Assembly (NCBI RefSeq): GCF_003589595.1 | Contig: NW_020653900.1 | Span: 5,989,086-6,053,085, forward strand | Length of the DNA stretch: 64,000 nucleotides | Direction of reading: 5' to 3' | Source of the DNA: Hyposmocoma kahamanoa | Taxonomy: Eukaryota; Arthropoda; Insecta; Lepidoptera; Cosmopterigidae | Shown: positions 11,120-23,100 of the stretch, in pieces | How the letters are laid out: the number at the start of each line of letters is the position of its first letter | Numbering within the stretch: the first letter of the stretch is position 1 | The notes under the pieces: generated by a model | What the model saw: only the letters and a program-made list of their open reading frames with translations | Database searches by the model: none | Told to the model about the DNA's origin: nothing | Made by a program: the position numbers and the translations under genes

Positions 11120-11640
11120 TTTATGAGCTATCTCAGAGATGGGCAGTGCGTTAAAGCCCAAAAAAAATCATCTCCACACAATACCCGCCTTGCAATCCTG
11201 TGGATTTTCACCACTAAAGATTCAAGTGCATATGGTCAAACGATTTTTTGTATCGATTTATTTCAATGTGATTTTGAAACAAATCGAGTCGTCCAGTTAA
11301 GAAAACAATAAACATCTTGTAATAATAAATATGGATGGTCGGATGACATCGTCGGGGTGGCTGGAAGATTGTGGATGAGACTCGCACAGAACGGATTGAG
11401 CTGGCGTGCAAAAGAGGAGGCCTATACCCGGCAGTGGGTGTTAACGGGCTGAGATGGATGAATGAATTAATTAATAATAAATAACAATTATATCATTAAA
11501 TTTCAACAAAACTCGATTTGCAATAAATATTCAGTGAATAGTTATTGCCCTCGATTTCGGGCAAAAATGGGTTTTGACACGATTTAAACCGCATTAACAG
11601 AGCGCCGTGTTAAAACCCGGGCGCTTGCCCATCTCTGGCT
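11120..11640. mobile_element. Inverted-repeat element bounded by CAGAGATGGGCA
   Basis: The left end has CAGAGATGGGCAGTGCG and the right end carries the inverted GCGCTTGCCCATCTCTGGC. The interior includes an RTE fragment (11334-11460), so it is a composite or nested unit. Confidence 0.45.
11334..11460 (+). mobile_element. RTE-clade LINE 3'-end fragment
   Basis: The plus frame encodes a W-S-D-D-I-V-G-V-A-G-x-x-W-M-R-x-A-Q segment followed by W-R-A-K-E-E-A-Y-T-R-Q-W. This is the familiar C-terminal tail of RTE-type reverse transcriptase proteins. It ends at a stop followed by ATG/AAT-rich repeats, as RTE 3' ends do. Confidence 0.6.
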
Positions 11641-13262
11641 AATTTGCATTAATAGTGTTATAACTATAATGAATGTGGTCCATAATAAGGCTGAGATTTA
11701 AAAAACGAACTTTGACTTCACCTAGGCAAAAATGGCATGAATATACAAACAAACCTTGCCTAAGTTTTATAGCAACTCACACAGATGCTCACACTCGCAT
11801 AACCTCGCGAGATTATGCGGTACAGCACCGCGGTGCACTCGAGTTGCATAACGCGAGACGTTACAAGCGCCATTCGTCATACTCGTAGAATTAAAAAGTT
11901 TGTTCGATGTTTAAGAACTAACATTAAATTTAATAGTAGACATGTTTACCGTTGTTTTTAAGGTTGTTTGAACAAGAGTGCCTTACATTTTTAATTGTGC
12001 AGTATTTCGTCTCTATTTCATACTCATATACCCATGATCGAGATGGCGATCCACGATACTGGTATAAAACTATCAATATATAAGTACTGCATTTGACAAA
12101 TGTTATTTCCATAATATGTAGCACGAGAATACTGTGATCAATAACTTTTTTCAAATTATGTTTACAACCTTGTTATGTTTACAACTAAATAATGTGACAA
12201 CCCTACGAAGCTCCGAGCGACGCGTAGGCATTCACGCGCCGAATAGGTGGAATTGTAAGTACTTGTGTTATTTATTATACTATAACAATATTTTAGGCAC
12301 GTCAGATAAGTTTCTGTATAAAACTTAGAACTTCATAATCGACGCCATTGTGTAATTATTTATATACAATCAAGTTTCTTATATAAACAATTTTACGTAA
12401 AACTTAAGACTTTAAGTAATAATCATCATAATGGGTGCCTAGTTCATGGGATTGCTACACATTGCAAATAAAAGTATTCATTCGGATTGAAATCGCATAT
12501 TGGGTGGTGGCGCCAGTGACCGCCAAGCTCTAGTGTCTGATATCTTTTTTAAATTCGTTTCTAATAACAATTACAACAGAATTTGTAACATACGAGTAGT
12601 AACACTTTTTTTATTGTTAAGATCAATTAATTGTTGTTCATTATTGATGAGTGTCGACTAATTAGTAGATTCTTGGTGTCCATTACTGGAGATTTAGAGA
12701 AATTGTAATTTCAATTTTTTTAGTAATAATTATAATAGCTTTTTTATGAAACATCCTCCATCTTTCTTAAGGATTATATCTGTCAAGTAAACTAATCACT
12801 GGTGATGTATGTTTAAAAACAAAAAAGTTATTTCATTTTTAAAGACACGCGTCCATTAAAATGTCGATCATTGGTACCACCACCCTATGTTTTTTCAAAC
12901 AACAACGTATCAGGTTTTTGACAGGTCACATGGTCACGGCTGATCTAGACAGTAACTATAATGATTTACCACTATACTGCCGTCAACTAACTAAAAAGCG
13001 GCTAAATGACAATTGGTCAAATATCTGTTTTAAATAACAAAAGGATAGAGCACAAAAGTCTCTTTTAAAAACAGTAAAAATTAGTTATTTCCATTAGATA
13101 GTTCCACTTATCGGAACTTACACAAACGATGCATAGCTGAAATATCATTAAACAATTTCAATATTTAAAACTGGGTTATGGCTTTTTATGATGTCTCAAA
13201 AAAATATTTTGTCATTTGTCACGTTTTAGTTTGATTTATTTAAAAAACAAATAGACGCGATT
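11641..13262. other. Intergenic, no gene recognised
   Basis: AT-rich. A GC-rich imperfect palindrome around 11800-11870 (CTCGCGAGATTATGCGG and a CATAACGCGAG counterpart) is the only structure seen. No exon of either neighbouring gene was found. Confidence 0.4.
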
Positions 13263-13265
13263 TCG

Positions 13266-13461
13266 AGTGGTTACACACGAGTTTTAGCAGCGATGCAAAC
13301 GCGCGATTGCATCGCTACACGTGTGATTTATTACCGATTGCATCGATGCCATCGCGCTTTTGCATCGATGCAATCGCCTATGTGTCTCGCGTGTGTGTAA
13401 ATGTAAACGATTAGCTACTGCATCGCATTTGCATCGCAGCTAAAAGTCACCAAGTGTTCCG
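13266..13461. mobile_element. Foldback element rich in GCATCG motifs
   Basis: The ends are inverted (GTTTTAGCAGCGATGCAAA against TTTGCATCGCAGCTAAAA). The interior repeats GATTGCATCG and CATCGATGCAATCG palindromes. This is the size and structure of a MITE, with no coding capacity. Confidence 0.6.
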
Positions 13462-13721
13462 CTCATAATAAGCTACCCCGACTAATTTTTCATTTGTTAG
13501 ATTTGTTATTTGTATTTTTATACAATAAATAAACAAATGACTATGTTTAGGTAACTCTAATATCTATATGTAAGTGTATAAGTACGTAAGTACATACATG
13601 TATTAGTACTATATACTAGTACTATTACACACATTAAATATAAGTTATTAAAAAATTTGCAGGTGATGGGAGGGGCACGCGCATAACCAATCACAAGTTC
13701 AAGAACGTTATTCCTCTCAAA

Positions 13722-15020
13722 AAATTCAAATTCAAATTCAAAATTATCTTTATTTCATAGGTAAGCATTATTACACTTGAAATCGTCAATGGTTAAACTC
13801 TACCGCTCATTCGTAAGGCAGATTCCCCTGAGAAGAATGAGCAAGAAACTCTAGGGGTTGCTCTTTGTAAATAACATTTACAATATTTTTTTTTTATTTG
13901 AAACATCAGAGATCGAGGCTACCTCCATGAGCTAAACGGGTTACTACCACGGATTTTTGTCATCCAAGTACGCAGAAGTTGTATAATAACCTTTAGTATA
14001 AAGTTTTTGTTTCACAATAGTTTTAAGCCTCGTGAAAGGCAAATTTTGTATATCAACCGGAATCTTGTTATAGAAGCGTATACATTGCCCCTTAAATGAT
14101 TTTTTGACTTTGTGAAGACGATTATCAAGAAAGGCTAGTTTATTTCTATTCCTCGTATTAATGTTATGTCTGTCACTATTTTTCATAAATTACTATTCCT
14201 TTTAGCATAAATTACATTTTCATAAATGTATTGTGAGGCTAGTGTAAGAATGTTAATTTCCTTAAACTTATCTCTCAAAGATACTTTGGGGCCCAGATTG
14301 TAAATTGCCCTAACTGCACGTTTCTGCAGGACAAAGATTCTATTGATATCGGCGGCATTACCCCAAAGCAAAATGCCGTATGTCATTAGACTGTGAAAGT
14401 AGCTGAAATAAACCAATCTAGCGGTTTCGACGTCTGAAAGTTTCCTTATTTTTTTAATCGCGTACACTGCAGAGCCGAGCCGTTTTGATAACTTACTTAT
14501 ATGGGGACCCCATTGCAATTTAGCATTTAACGTTATACCTAGAAATACAACTGTATCCACAAGATTCAATTTTTCGTTTCTAACTACAATGTTTGTAACC
14601 GTTTCTCTAACATTGGGTAATGTAAATTTCACACAATTTGTTTTTTTCTCATTAAGAAGTAGGTTATTAACAGCAAACCAATCAACTACTTTAGATATAG
14701 CATTGTTCACATCGTCGTAGGAACATTGGTGCCTTTTAACTTTAAATAATAAGGAAGTATCATCAGCAAACAATACTATCTCATGTTTTATACCCTCAAT
14801 AAGGCTAGGTAAGTCATTAATATAAACTAAAAATAAAAATGGGCCTAGAATTGAACCTTGAGGGACACCCATGCTAATGCAGATCCTGACGATCTCGTAC
14901 CCTTAACATCGACCCTCTGTACCCTACCACGCAAATACGATTTAAGAAGGTCGAGATCACGTCCCGCCACACCATAATGGCGAAGTTTCCTGACCAGTGT
15001 ATCAAATAACTTCAATTTCA
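13722..15020 (-). mobile_element. 5'-truncated Jockey/CR1-like LINE
   Basis: Minus strand. The reverse transcriptase part keeps [20 protein letters not shown] and the catalytic FADDTSLL, followed by the thumb region (LDTVVFLGITLNAKLQW-like order) and the C-terminal CIRFYNKIP. The frame shifts near 14870 (just before GVPQGS) and near 14185, so it is dead. The 5' end is cut near 15020. The 3' end (13740-13870) matches the 3' end of the LINE at 41510-43890 and the solo piece at 39778-39897. Confidence 0.85.
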
Positions 15021-15184
15021 TTCTTTAAAGTAATAGCCATATGGACGAACGGAAAAGGCTTAAAACAAGTTAACAACGCATTGTGAGCCCCGTGTATTAG
15101 GAGAAAGGTTTTACTTTTATCAAAATTCAGAAATGTTGCTTTGTCTTATGTATACATTATTTCGACACTGAAAAAGTCAAACGG

Positions 15185-15362
15185 CTAACGTGCATTTGGA
15201 AAATATTACAGGAGACAGATTTAAAGTTATTTTTATTAAAAAAAAAAATCATAACTCTTTTCGTTATATGGAAAACTAGAATGTTTCAGCATAAATTTCG
15301 AGTATTTCTTAAAAAAAAAACTTTAAATCGCTCTCTTATAATATTTTCCAAATGCACGTTAG
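15185..15362. mobile_element. MITE-like foldback element
   Basis: Inverted ends CTAACGTGCATTTGGAAAAT and ATTTTCCAAATGCACGTTAG bound an AT-rich core with internal symmetry (GATTTAAAG/CTTTAAATC). No coding capacity. Confidence 0.65.
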
Positions 15363-15483
15363 ACGTTATACCTTTCCAGCGTCTATTTGATATTTATACA
15401 ATAACATTACAAGCAAAGTATGTTCTACTAATACATATTTATCAAATAAGAAAATAGGAGTATTTTTGTTGTATAATTTATTT

Positions 15484-15645
15484 TTATTTTCTTCATACCA
15501 AGCGACGGGCGAACAATTCAAGCGCCTGGTGGTAAGCGACACGCCTATCCATAAGAGTTGTAGTGCCACTCAGAGTTTTAGGCTGAATCTGAGGCGAACT
15601 GCCATTGCGCCCGCCACCTTGATACATATGTTGATAAGTCCTCCC
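15484..15645 (+). repeat. Medium-copy repeat, family M
   Basis: Carries the family modules CGCCTGGTGGTAAGCGACAC, then TGCCACTCAGAG and GCGCCCGCCACCTTGA. See 55670-55935 for the fullest copy. Confidence 0.6.
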
Positions 15646-17002
15646 ATGTGTAATTTCATCAAAATTATAGAAAATGTGAAAATATGATTATTTAAGTTAA
15701 GTGTCAGTGTTTGAGCGGTACATAGAAGGCATCAACATGATCGGTTGACTGTGTGCCCTTCCCACCAAATTAACATATGGCATAGAATAGTCTACCTTTC
15801 CAGCATAATGCTGCCGTGTTAACATCTGTTTCTATTAATTATGTCTCTCAAACTGCGCTTTAAGTGGTTAGCAGAACAAATGGCAGGCTTAAATTGATTC
15901 GTGTTTCAACAAAATAAAAATTATTTTAACATTCAAACATCCAAAAACAATATCACAATGTAATAACAAAAACAAAACCTATTCATGGTTATTACCGTAA
16001 ATATGTGATTAGAAAACATTGTAATTGACAGTTATCACTACTAAAACTGTCAAAATTTACAAAGATATAACGATATCATTAAGTTCCGTAAGCTACTTAC
16101 AACAATTCTAGAAACGGGCTTTTTCCCACTTCAACCATTGCCGATCACCACCAATGTAAAGATATAATTTATTTCGCATTTCACTTCCTCTGTGTTCTAC
16201 AAAATAACGTTGCCTCTGTCTACCCCTGTGGGAAAAGGGCGTGAAATTAATGTACGTATGTGATATACAAGACAAGCCCTTTACGTAGGGTTTATTTGAG
16301 AACTGAGAATATACTACTATAAAAAAATATTCTTGGGTTTCATTGCATCGGCTAATTTTTCAATCCTAAAATTGCCTGGAAGAAATTGCTATTTAACAGT
16401 AAGGCCGCCTGTTATACATTAGCTTACTGTTCGGGGTTGTCATTGTACTTTTTATTATTATTATTTATATTTTCATTCTATTGCAATTTTGGTGTACGTA
16501 CGTGTCACCATACGTTGAACAATAATGGAAATGTCGTGTAACGTTCATTGATGTTTTTTTTAAATAATAACTAAGACATCACAATCACTCGCAGTCCCAT
16601 TAGAAATAATCATAATGAAATTAATAAATATATAAAAACGTTTTAGTTTTAATTTATTTTACACGATCAAGTGTGGTATGGTCTAATACAACATAATCGA
16701 GGAAGGATCAGGTCAAAAGAATTTAGAATAAATAGGCATGTATGAAAAGAGCCTCTCTCCTACCTTAGTCCTACTCAGTATGGCTAGCTCGACAGGGCGC
16801 GACTTGCGCGAGAGCAACATATCATTATTGTTTTTCTCTATGCGAGAATAATAAGTAATAATTCATACAGTAATGATAAATATGAATTACGTAACTTACA
16901 TCAAACTTCTGTTTATACATATATATATGTAAATAAGTTTACAGTGTCTATTGTCACAAAATAAAAATTGTTTGATAAATGAATTATTTTATAAACATAA
17001 TG
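15646..17002. other. Region 3' of MIC60, no gene recognised
   Basis: AT-rich sequence beyond the MIC60 poly(A) signal. A short piece at 16786-16812 (GGGCGCGACTTGCGCGAGAG) is one arm of the foldback family at 29601-29730. Nothing else is recognised. Confidence 0.4.
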
Positions 17003-17008
17003 TTTATT
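17003..17008 (-). terminator. Likely MIC60 poly(A) signal
   Basis: AATAAA on the minus strand, 167 nt after the MIC60 stop codon. It is the nearest canonical signal, giving a short 3' UTR. The cleavage site itself is not visible. Confidence 0.55.
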
Positions 17009-17174
17009 AATTATGGCGCATAATTTCCAATGGATTGGGCACATTAAGGAATTTTTTACCAATTTTTTGAACTTGATACAGCCAGAAATATCTTATATCT
17101 GTGCACTTGGTGGTGAAAGACGTTTAAAGAAACGGAACAAGCCTGTACAAGAAACCGAATTACTTACAATAGGC

Positions 17175-20100
17175 TTATTGCTTGCTGTTGATGCTGGCGA
17201 GAGACGCGTGCGCCATGACGGTTTCGGCGGCCTGCCTGATCTCCAGGTGGCGGCGCGCGTCCTCCACCCAGCACAAAGCAGCGGCACGGGGCGCGCCTTG
17301 CAGCAAGTTCACGTAGCGAAGGGCCGCCGACAAGTTGCCTCGGTCCATATAGTATCTGCCAACGCGGAATGTATACTTCAACTATCTCCACAGAAATAAT
17401 AATTAAGTGCAGTGCTGGCGTGTTTACACTAGATCGTATTTTTTTTATAACATCAAATGACGGGACGAACAAGTCCTGATGGTAAGAGTTGCAGTGCCAC
17501 TCAGAACTTAAGTATTACCAACACCCTTACTCTTCAAAACCGGAACGCACGGACAGAAATAAGTATGACCAAATAACTTGGCAATTACTTAATATTATAG
17601 ATAGCTTAAATCGGTCTATAGTTTTTCTCCAGGAGTTAGATTTTGATTGCCTCTCCCGATCGGAAACTGCGTCTCTTCGGGGTCGAGGCGCATAATTGCG
17701 ATTCACAACTGGCCGATCGGAAAATTTTGACATTTCAAATCAGAAAAATAGTTGATTTAACTCACAAATTAGAAAGATATAGTAGGAATCAGGGGGTCTA
17801 CTCTCGATCTCCGTCCGACATCCATCCGAAACAATTACTGCCAAATAAGTAATACTTGACCTAATGAAAAGACGCGAGATGCGAATGAAGCTTCATACTG
17901 GATACTTGACTTTTAATTTTGTCGAATATTACTTATTTGACAGTAGTTGTTTCGGACGGTTGTCGGACAGAGATCGAGAGTAGACCCCCTGGTTCATCTT
18001 CTCGTTCGAAAACCCATCTGATTTCGAAACTACCCGATCGGTTCGATTCCTATTTGAATCAAAATCAGCAGGCAGGAGTAGTATATTTGTTTATCCGTGT
18101 TTATAGAAAGAATTATGGGAAAAATCTGTTAAATTACATCTTCTTGGTTGTTAAGAATGTCAAACAATAAAAAATGTTTCATACCTCGCTCTCTGCATGA
18201 TATCAAAGGTGTCTAATTTGCTAAAGTCTTGAGGAAGATTGTCCAACTCGTCACGAGGAATTTCCGCCAACTGTAAAGAACATAAAGAATTTACAGCATT
18301 ACCATAAAAGTTGTACCTCTGACATCACGTTGATAATCGTGAGCGATCGCATATAACACGGCAAAAGGTACTCATAAGGGAGGTATTGGTATTCTGGATT
18401 CGACTCTGTGGTCGGCATTTTTTCTTCAACGTAAACAAATGATTCTCTTCTAATGAAGAAAAAGGGCGAGTTTTAACCGACATCAAAAAAGGAGGGGGTT
18501 CTCAATTCGAGTGTATTTTATTTGTATGTGTGTTATGTGAATCGATTTTGATGATTCTTTTTTTGTTGGAAAGAGAGTCCCATTTAAATTTGAAGAAAAT
18601 ATTCCACCTCTAAGGGTGGCAAACTAAGGGATGAATCCTGTTTCGCGCACTTTCCAGTAACCGATTTCATTAAAAGTTTTTTTATATAAAAAGTTATGAT
18701 TACTGTAGTTATTGTTTTAACAAATATTATATTATTGGTTTAAGTTTTATTACGTTTCGAGTTTCATAATTGTGTTTCGTGTCTAAGCTACTGGCTCTAT
18801 AGCCAATGCTCAATAAATAAATAATAAAATATTCACAGCTAACGGAGTTGACAGCAGAATGACAAACCGGAACATACGAAAGTACGGAAAGGGTGTGATA
18901 CTACGCGTTCGGTTCGACCAGAGGTTCCCAAACTTTTTTTCTAGAAGAACACGTGTCAGGTTTTTCTGCCTTTCTAATATCGTTTTTTTTACAAATTTAT
19001 CTACTTCAAACGTATGTGACAGCTAACACAGTCTTCGATAATTTCAAGTTAAAAAAACTCAATTTGATTTTATAAAAAAATATATTATTCATTTATATCT
19101 AACTGAATATCTAGTTCGTTGTGAACTGTTTACTTCATAAGTAATATACAGATCTATTAAATGAAAGTATCACAAGTTACAAGTTATATGGAAAGTCATA
19201 ATTTTGATCACGGCCTGCCTAAATGAGTCCCACTCTCGTGAACCTCCATTACTATCTCATGCACCTCCTTTTTTTCGCTGATATAGACCCCTTGTAGGTT
19301 AGAGGGTTTACTCCAACCTGGGGGTCGAAAGTCTTTTCAATCGAGTTAGACGATACCTGTACACTCGTGACATTAAAAATGTCTATAGAGTTATAGTTTA
19401 TATGATTGAGTTATATAAGAATTATTTCAAATCAAATCGAGTACGTACTTAAAAAGGACTGCATAATAAGAATAAGAAAGCATGAGTCAGGATTGTGACA
19501 AGTGTGAGTCGTGTATTATATATATTTGATGATATTTGTGTACGAATTTTAGGACGCCTTCAAATTAGACGCTTATAGAAGCGCTACCGTGGCACTACTG
19601 TGGAGCTGCAGTCCGCGCCACTACTAATTTTCATACAATATTTAGAAGCGCAGATGCAATGTCGTGACAAGCGCGCGCACGCCACTTTTGCAGTCACAAT
19701 TAGTGAACTAAAAATCACTAAAGCGCTACAGATGCGCCACTCTAGCGCTTCTACAAGCGTCTAATTTGAAGGTGCCCTTAATTTTATTTCTAGTATTCAT
19801 TTTATACCTTCTGGAAGAGCAGTTTAGACTGCACCCACGAGAGAAAGTACATAGGTAGAGAAGCGCCGTCGCGACCGATCAGGGCTACTTTCATAGCCGT
19901 TTTCTCTAGCTGTAACAAAACAAGTATCAATTATGTGAAGGTTCTGGAAATTCTCACTAGATGTCACTAGTAGTTCAGAATGCCGAAAAATCCTGTATCT
20001 TCTCTGTATGATCTGTAGATCTTTAACAAAAACACAACAGAATTTTGACAACTCGATAACTTGACCCGTAGCTCAGTTGGTAGGAGCAATACTACAGTAC

Positions 20101-23100
20101 AGTATGGCCGTGGGTTCAAGTCTCATTGGGGTGAAAAATGTTTTTCTATGTGCGATATTTGTATTAATAATCATAATAAAAACTAGTGGTGTTATTTCAC
20201 AAAAAATCTCAATAATACTAGTATCAATTAGTAAATCGTCAATAATAAAGGCACTTTGGCGGCTTGGTAATAATAAATTACAAGTTAATAGCGCCTTTGC
20301 CGTAAAAAAAAATTTATTTTTACAAAAGCGAGAATCTAAAATAGATATACGAAATATTTCTTAGTTATTTTCGCGTTTGTTACATAAAGGAAATTAAAAT
20401 ATTTTTTTTGTATCTAAATTGTGTACATTTATTTTTTCAACGGGTCAGCCGTGACCATGGAATCTTTAAAAAACCTGAAACGTTGGTTTGTTTGAAAAAA
20501 AAAACCAAATATTTTAGATCCGAAAAAATAGTGCCATTTCCTATAGATGTCCGAAATAATAACAATAAAACTCCTGATAAACCACACCAGTTACCTGGTC
20601 TCAAACTAGGGAATTCCCTGTACAATGAGTATCAGAGCAATGAAGTTCGTCCCCCAACCGTGAATTAAACACGGAGTGTCCAAATCTAGCGCTTGGTTCA
20701 GCTAGGATGAGGCAAAGCAAAAAGCACGTCGTTTTCACTTTAATCCGCATGAATTTAAAGCTTTTTCTAAACGGATCCAGCAGATTTAGCCTCGAGAAGT
20801 ATGGCCATGATTCCCTAAGGAGAAAGACAGCTAATTGGCTTTGATAGTTTCTTTCTTTGTAAATANNNNNNNNNNAGGGTCTAGTCACGTTCTTCGTACG
20901 AAATAATTACTGTGAAATAAGTAATAGTCGACTTAATCAAAAGAACGGGAGTGGACTCCAAGCAGTCGCTCATTGACGCTGCGCTGGCGTTGCCAAGACG
21001 CTGACGCGCCAAAGACACTAGTGTGGGGGGTCTCTTAATCTCGTCATTACATTACACTATTATTTTCTTATTTTCGCTTCTCTCGGAACCCTGAAAAACG
21101 GCTTATTAAGTATAGACACGTGCGTATTCTTGCATTTTTGCACAATGCAATATTTGTGGTTGATGACACTGTATCACCACCACAAAAAGTACGAAAGATA
21201 TTGTGCACGAATCAGGGGATTGACTGTGATAGCCTGTGGAGCTGACTTGACTCGGCGGGGCGGGATCGGATGGCGACAGATGACGTCAAAGGCATCGTAA
21301 CGTTTCTAGTGCGTGTTTTTGGGACTACGGCAATAAAATCGCTGTATTTCCTTCATTATTTTACTGATTAAACAATTAAAAACACAATTCTTAATAATTT
21401 CTTTTTGCACTATAAAGCTACATTAAAAACAAAAAATTTGACTGATCCTCATAGCAAAGCTCTGAGTGGCTCTTACCACTCCGTCTGTCATTCCCATTTG
21501 CCTGTATTTTCACCAGCACCCTTCGGAATCGGAATGCAGTAATGCTCATATTACTGCTTGGCGGCAGAAATAGATAAGGTGGCAGTACTTCCCAGAACGA
21601 TCTCTTTCACAAGGAGCTCTACTGCTACTAATTGCGTCACGATAGTGGCCAGTATTGTTTTTATATTAGAAATAGACAAAAGACATAACTTTTTATCCGC
21701 CCCTCGTACAGTAACTAGCAATATTGAGATGAAAAAAATAATACAGTTTTACGTGATTGGACTGCTGGTATAACTTACCACATCAAACCTATCCTTAAGT
21801 GCCACCTCGGTGGCGATGCCTTCTTCGCGCGTCGCCTTAGGAATGCCCATTAGCACAGCTTGTACCATTTTATCACCTTGTCCTGCAAAATTAATAACCA
21901 GGTGTTCAAGGTTTGAAATTATATAAGTTTCAAATTGACGTACCTTGCTTCTATTTTTTCTATGTCTCTCGGCAATCATCGGATTTCCGAATATTAAACG
22001 AATATTAATTTCCATGCCCATTAATTATTACATTTAAAATTTATAATTTGAATTTTGAACAACGTAGGTTATTGTTGTTTTGATTTCCGTGTGAACTATA
22101 TAGAGATGTAAAACTAATCCCCTGTTTTTAGCCGATTTCAAAAAAGGAGGAGGTTCTCACTGTTTACTTTTTTTTGTATACCGGGGTGGAAATTTGTGTA
22201 ATGCCACCTGGAGGGAAAGTAATCTAAATACTGGAGATAGAAATTTTTACTTAAAGGAAACATTCCTTTATTTTTTAAAAGATATAAAACTGCATTCATA
22301 GATTTTCGAAAATTTCTAGCAAAACGCGGGAATCGAACCCGCATTAATCTGAAAAAAATGCACCCTGCACTTTTATTGCATCGATCGATAAGGTTAATTA
22401 TAAGAATAAAATCTCTCTCACAAAATTGGTTAATTCAATGACAAAAAAAAAAACCATGAAATCTTAACGTATTTTAATAAAACGAAAAAAATGGTAATCT
22501 AACTAATTAGTTGCTCGAAACGAGCTCTATTTTCTTGGGTACACAAATTTAATCTTTTAACGAATTCATTTTTCATTTTGATAATTCTTTTTTTGATGGA
22601 AAGATAATACTCAGTAGTGATCCGATTTAAATTTGAAGAAAATATTCTACCTCTTAGGATGAATCCGGTTTTGCGCACTTTCCGATTAACCGAAGTAACC
22701 GATTTCAATAAAACTTGGCAAATAGATGAAATTCCACGCATTTTTGAGGTTTTTTTTTAGTGATTTGTACTGAGATTAAGAATATTATAAGACTATAATA
22801 AGAATTACATTTACTCCATGTCAATAAGCAAAGAAACGAAAATATAAAGTAAATAGAGTGTGCTTCTTTTATGTAACTAAAAATGAATATTTTTCCGGTT
22901 ATTAATCACATCAATTCAGTCCGTATCTGAACGCATTTTTTCATCTAACATAGCTATAAATAAAAAAATTAATAGCAACTCTATATGTATACTTCCCAAG
23001 TCGTCTGAAAGCGTCTGGTCTGTATCAAAGTCAAAGACCGAGAAAAACCAACGACAGCCGAAACACGAAGTTTGCCGAAAGACATTGAGAAAATAGAAGC

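Noticed and set aside
17342..17381. MIC60 exon 15 starting further upstream at 17381
   Set aside because: The longer frame reads in but no acceptor there matches the phase-2 end of exon 14. The TTGGCAG acceptor at 17355 does, and gives the conserved R-Y-Y-M-D-R-G junction.
17013..17399. 128-codon plus-strand open frame
   Set aside because: It is antisense to the last MIC60 exon. The minus strand carries a continuous mitofilin C-terminus with correct splicing, and the plus frame shows no motif.
20063..20140. Possible tRNA gene (A- and B-box present)
   Set aside because: No acceptor or anticodon stem can be drawn, and the 3' part matches a dispersed repeat. It is a SINE head. The same applies to tRNA-like stretches at 3.8, 4.8, 22.3, 29.0, 46.5 and 49.1 kb.
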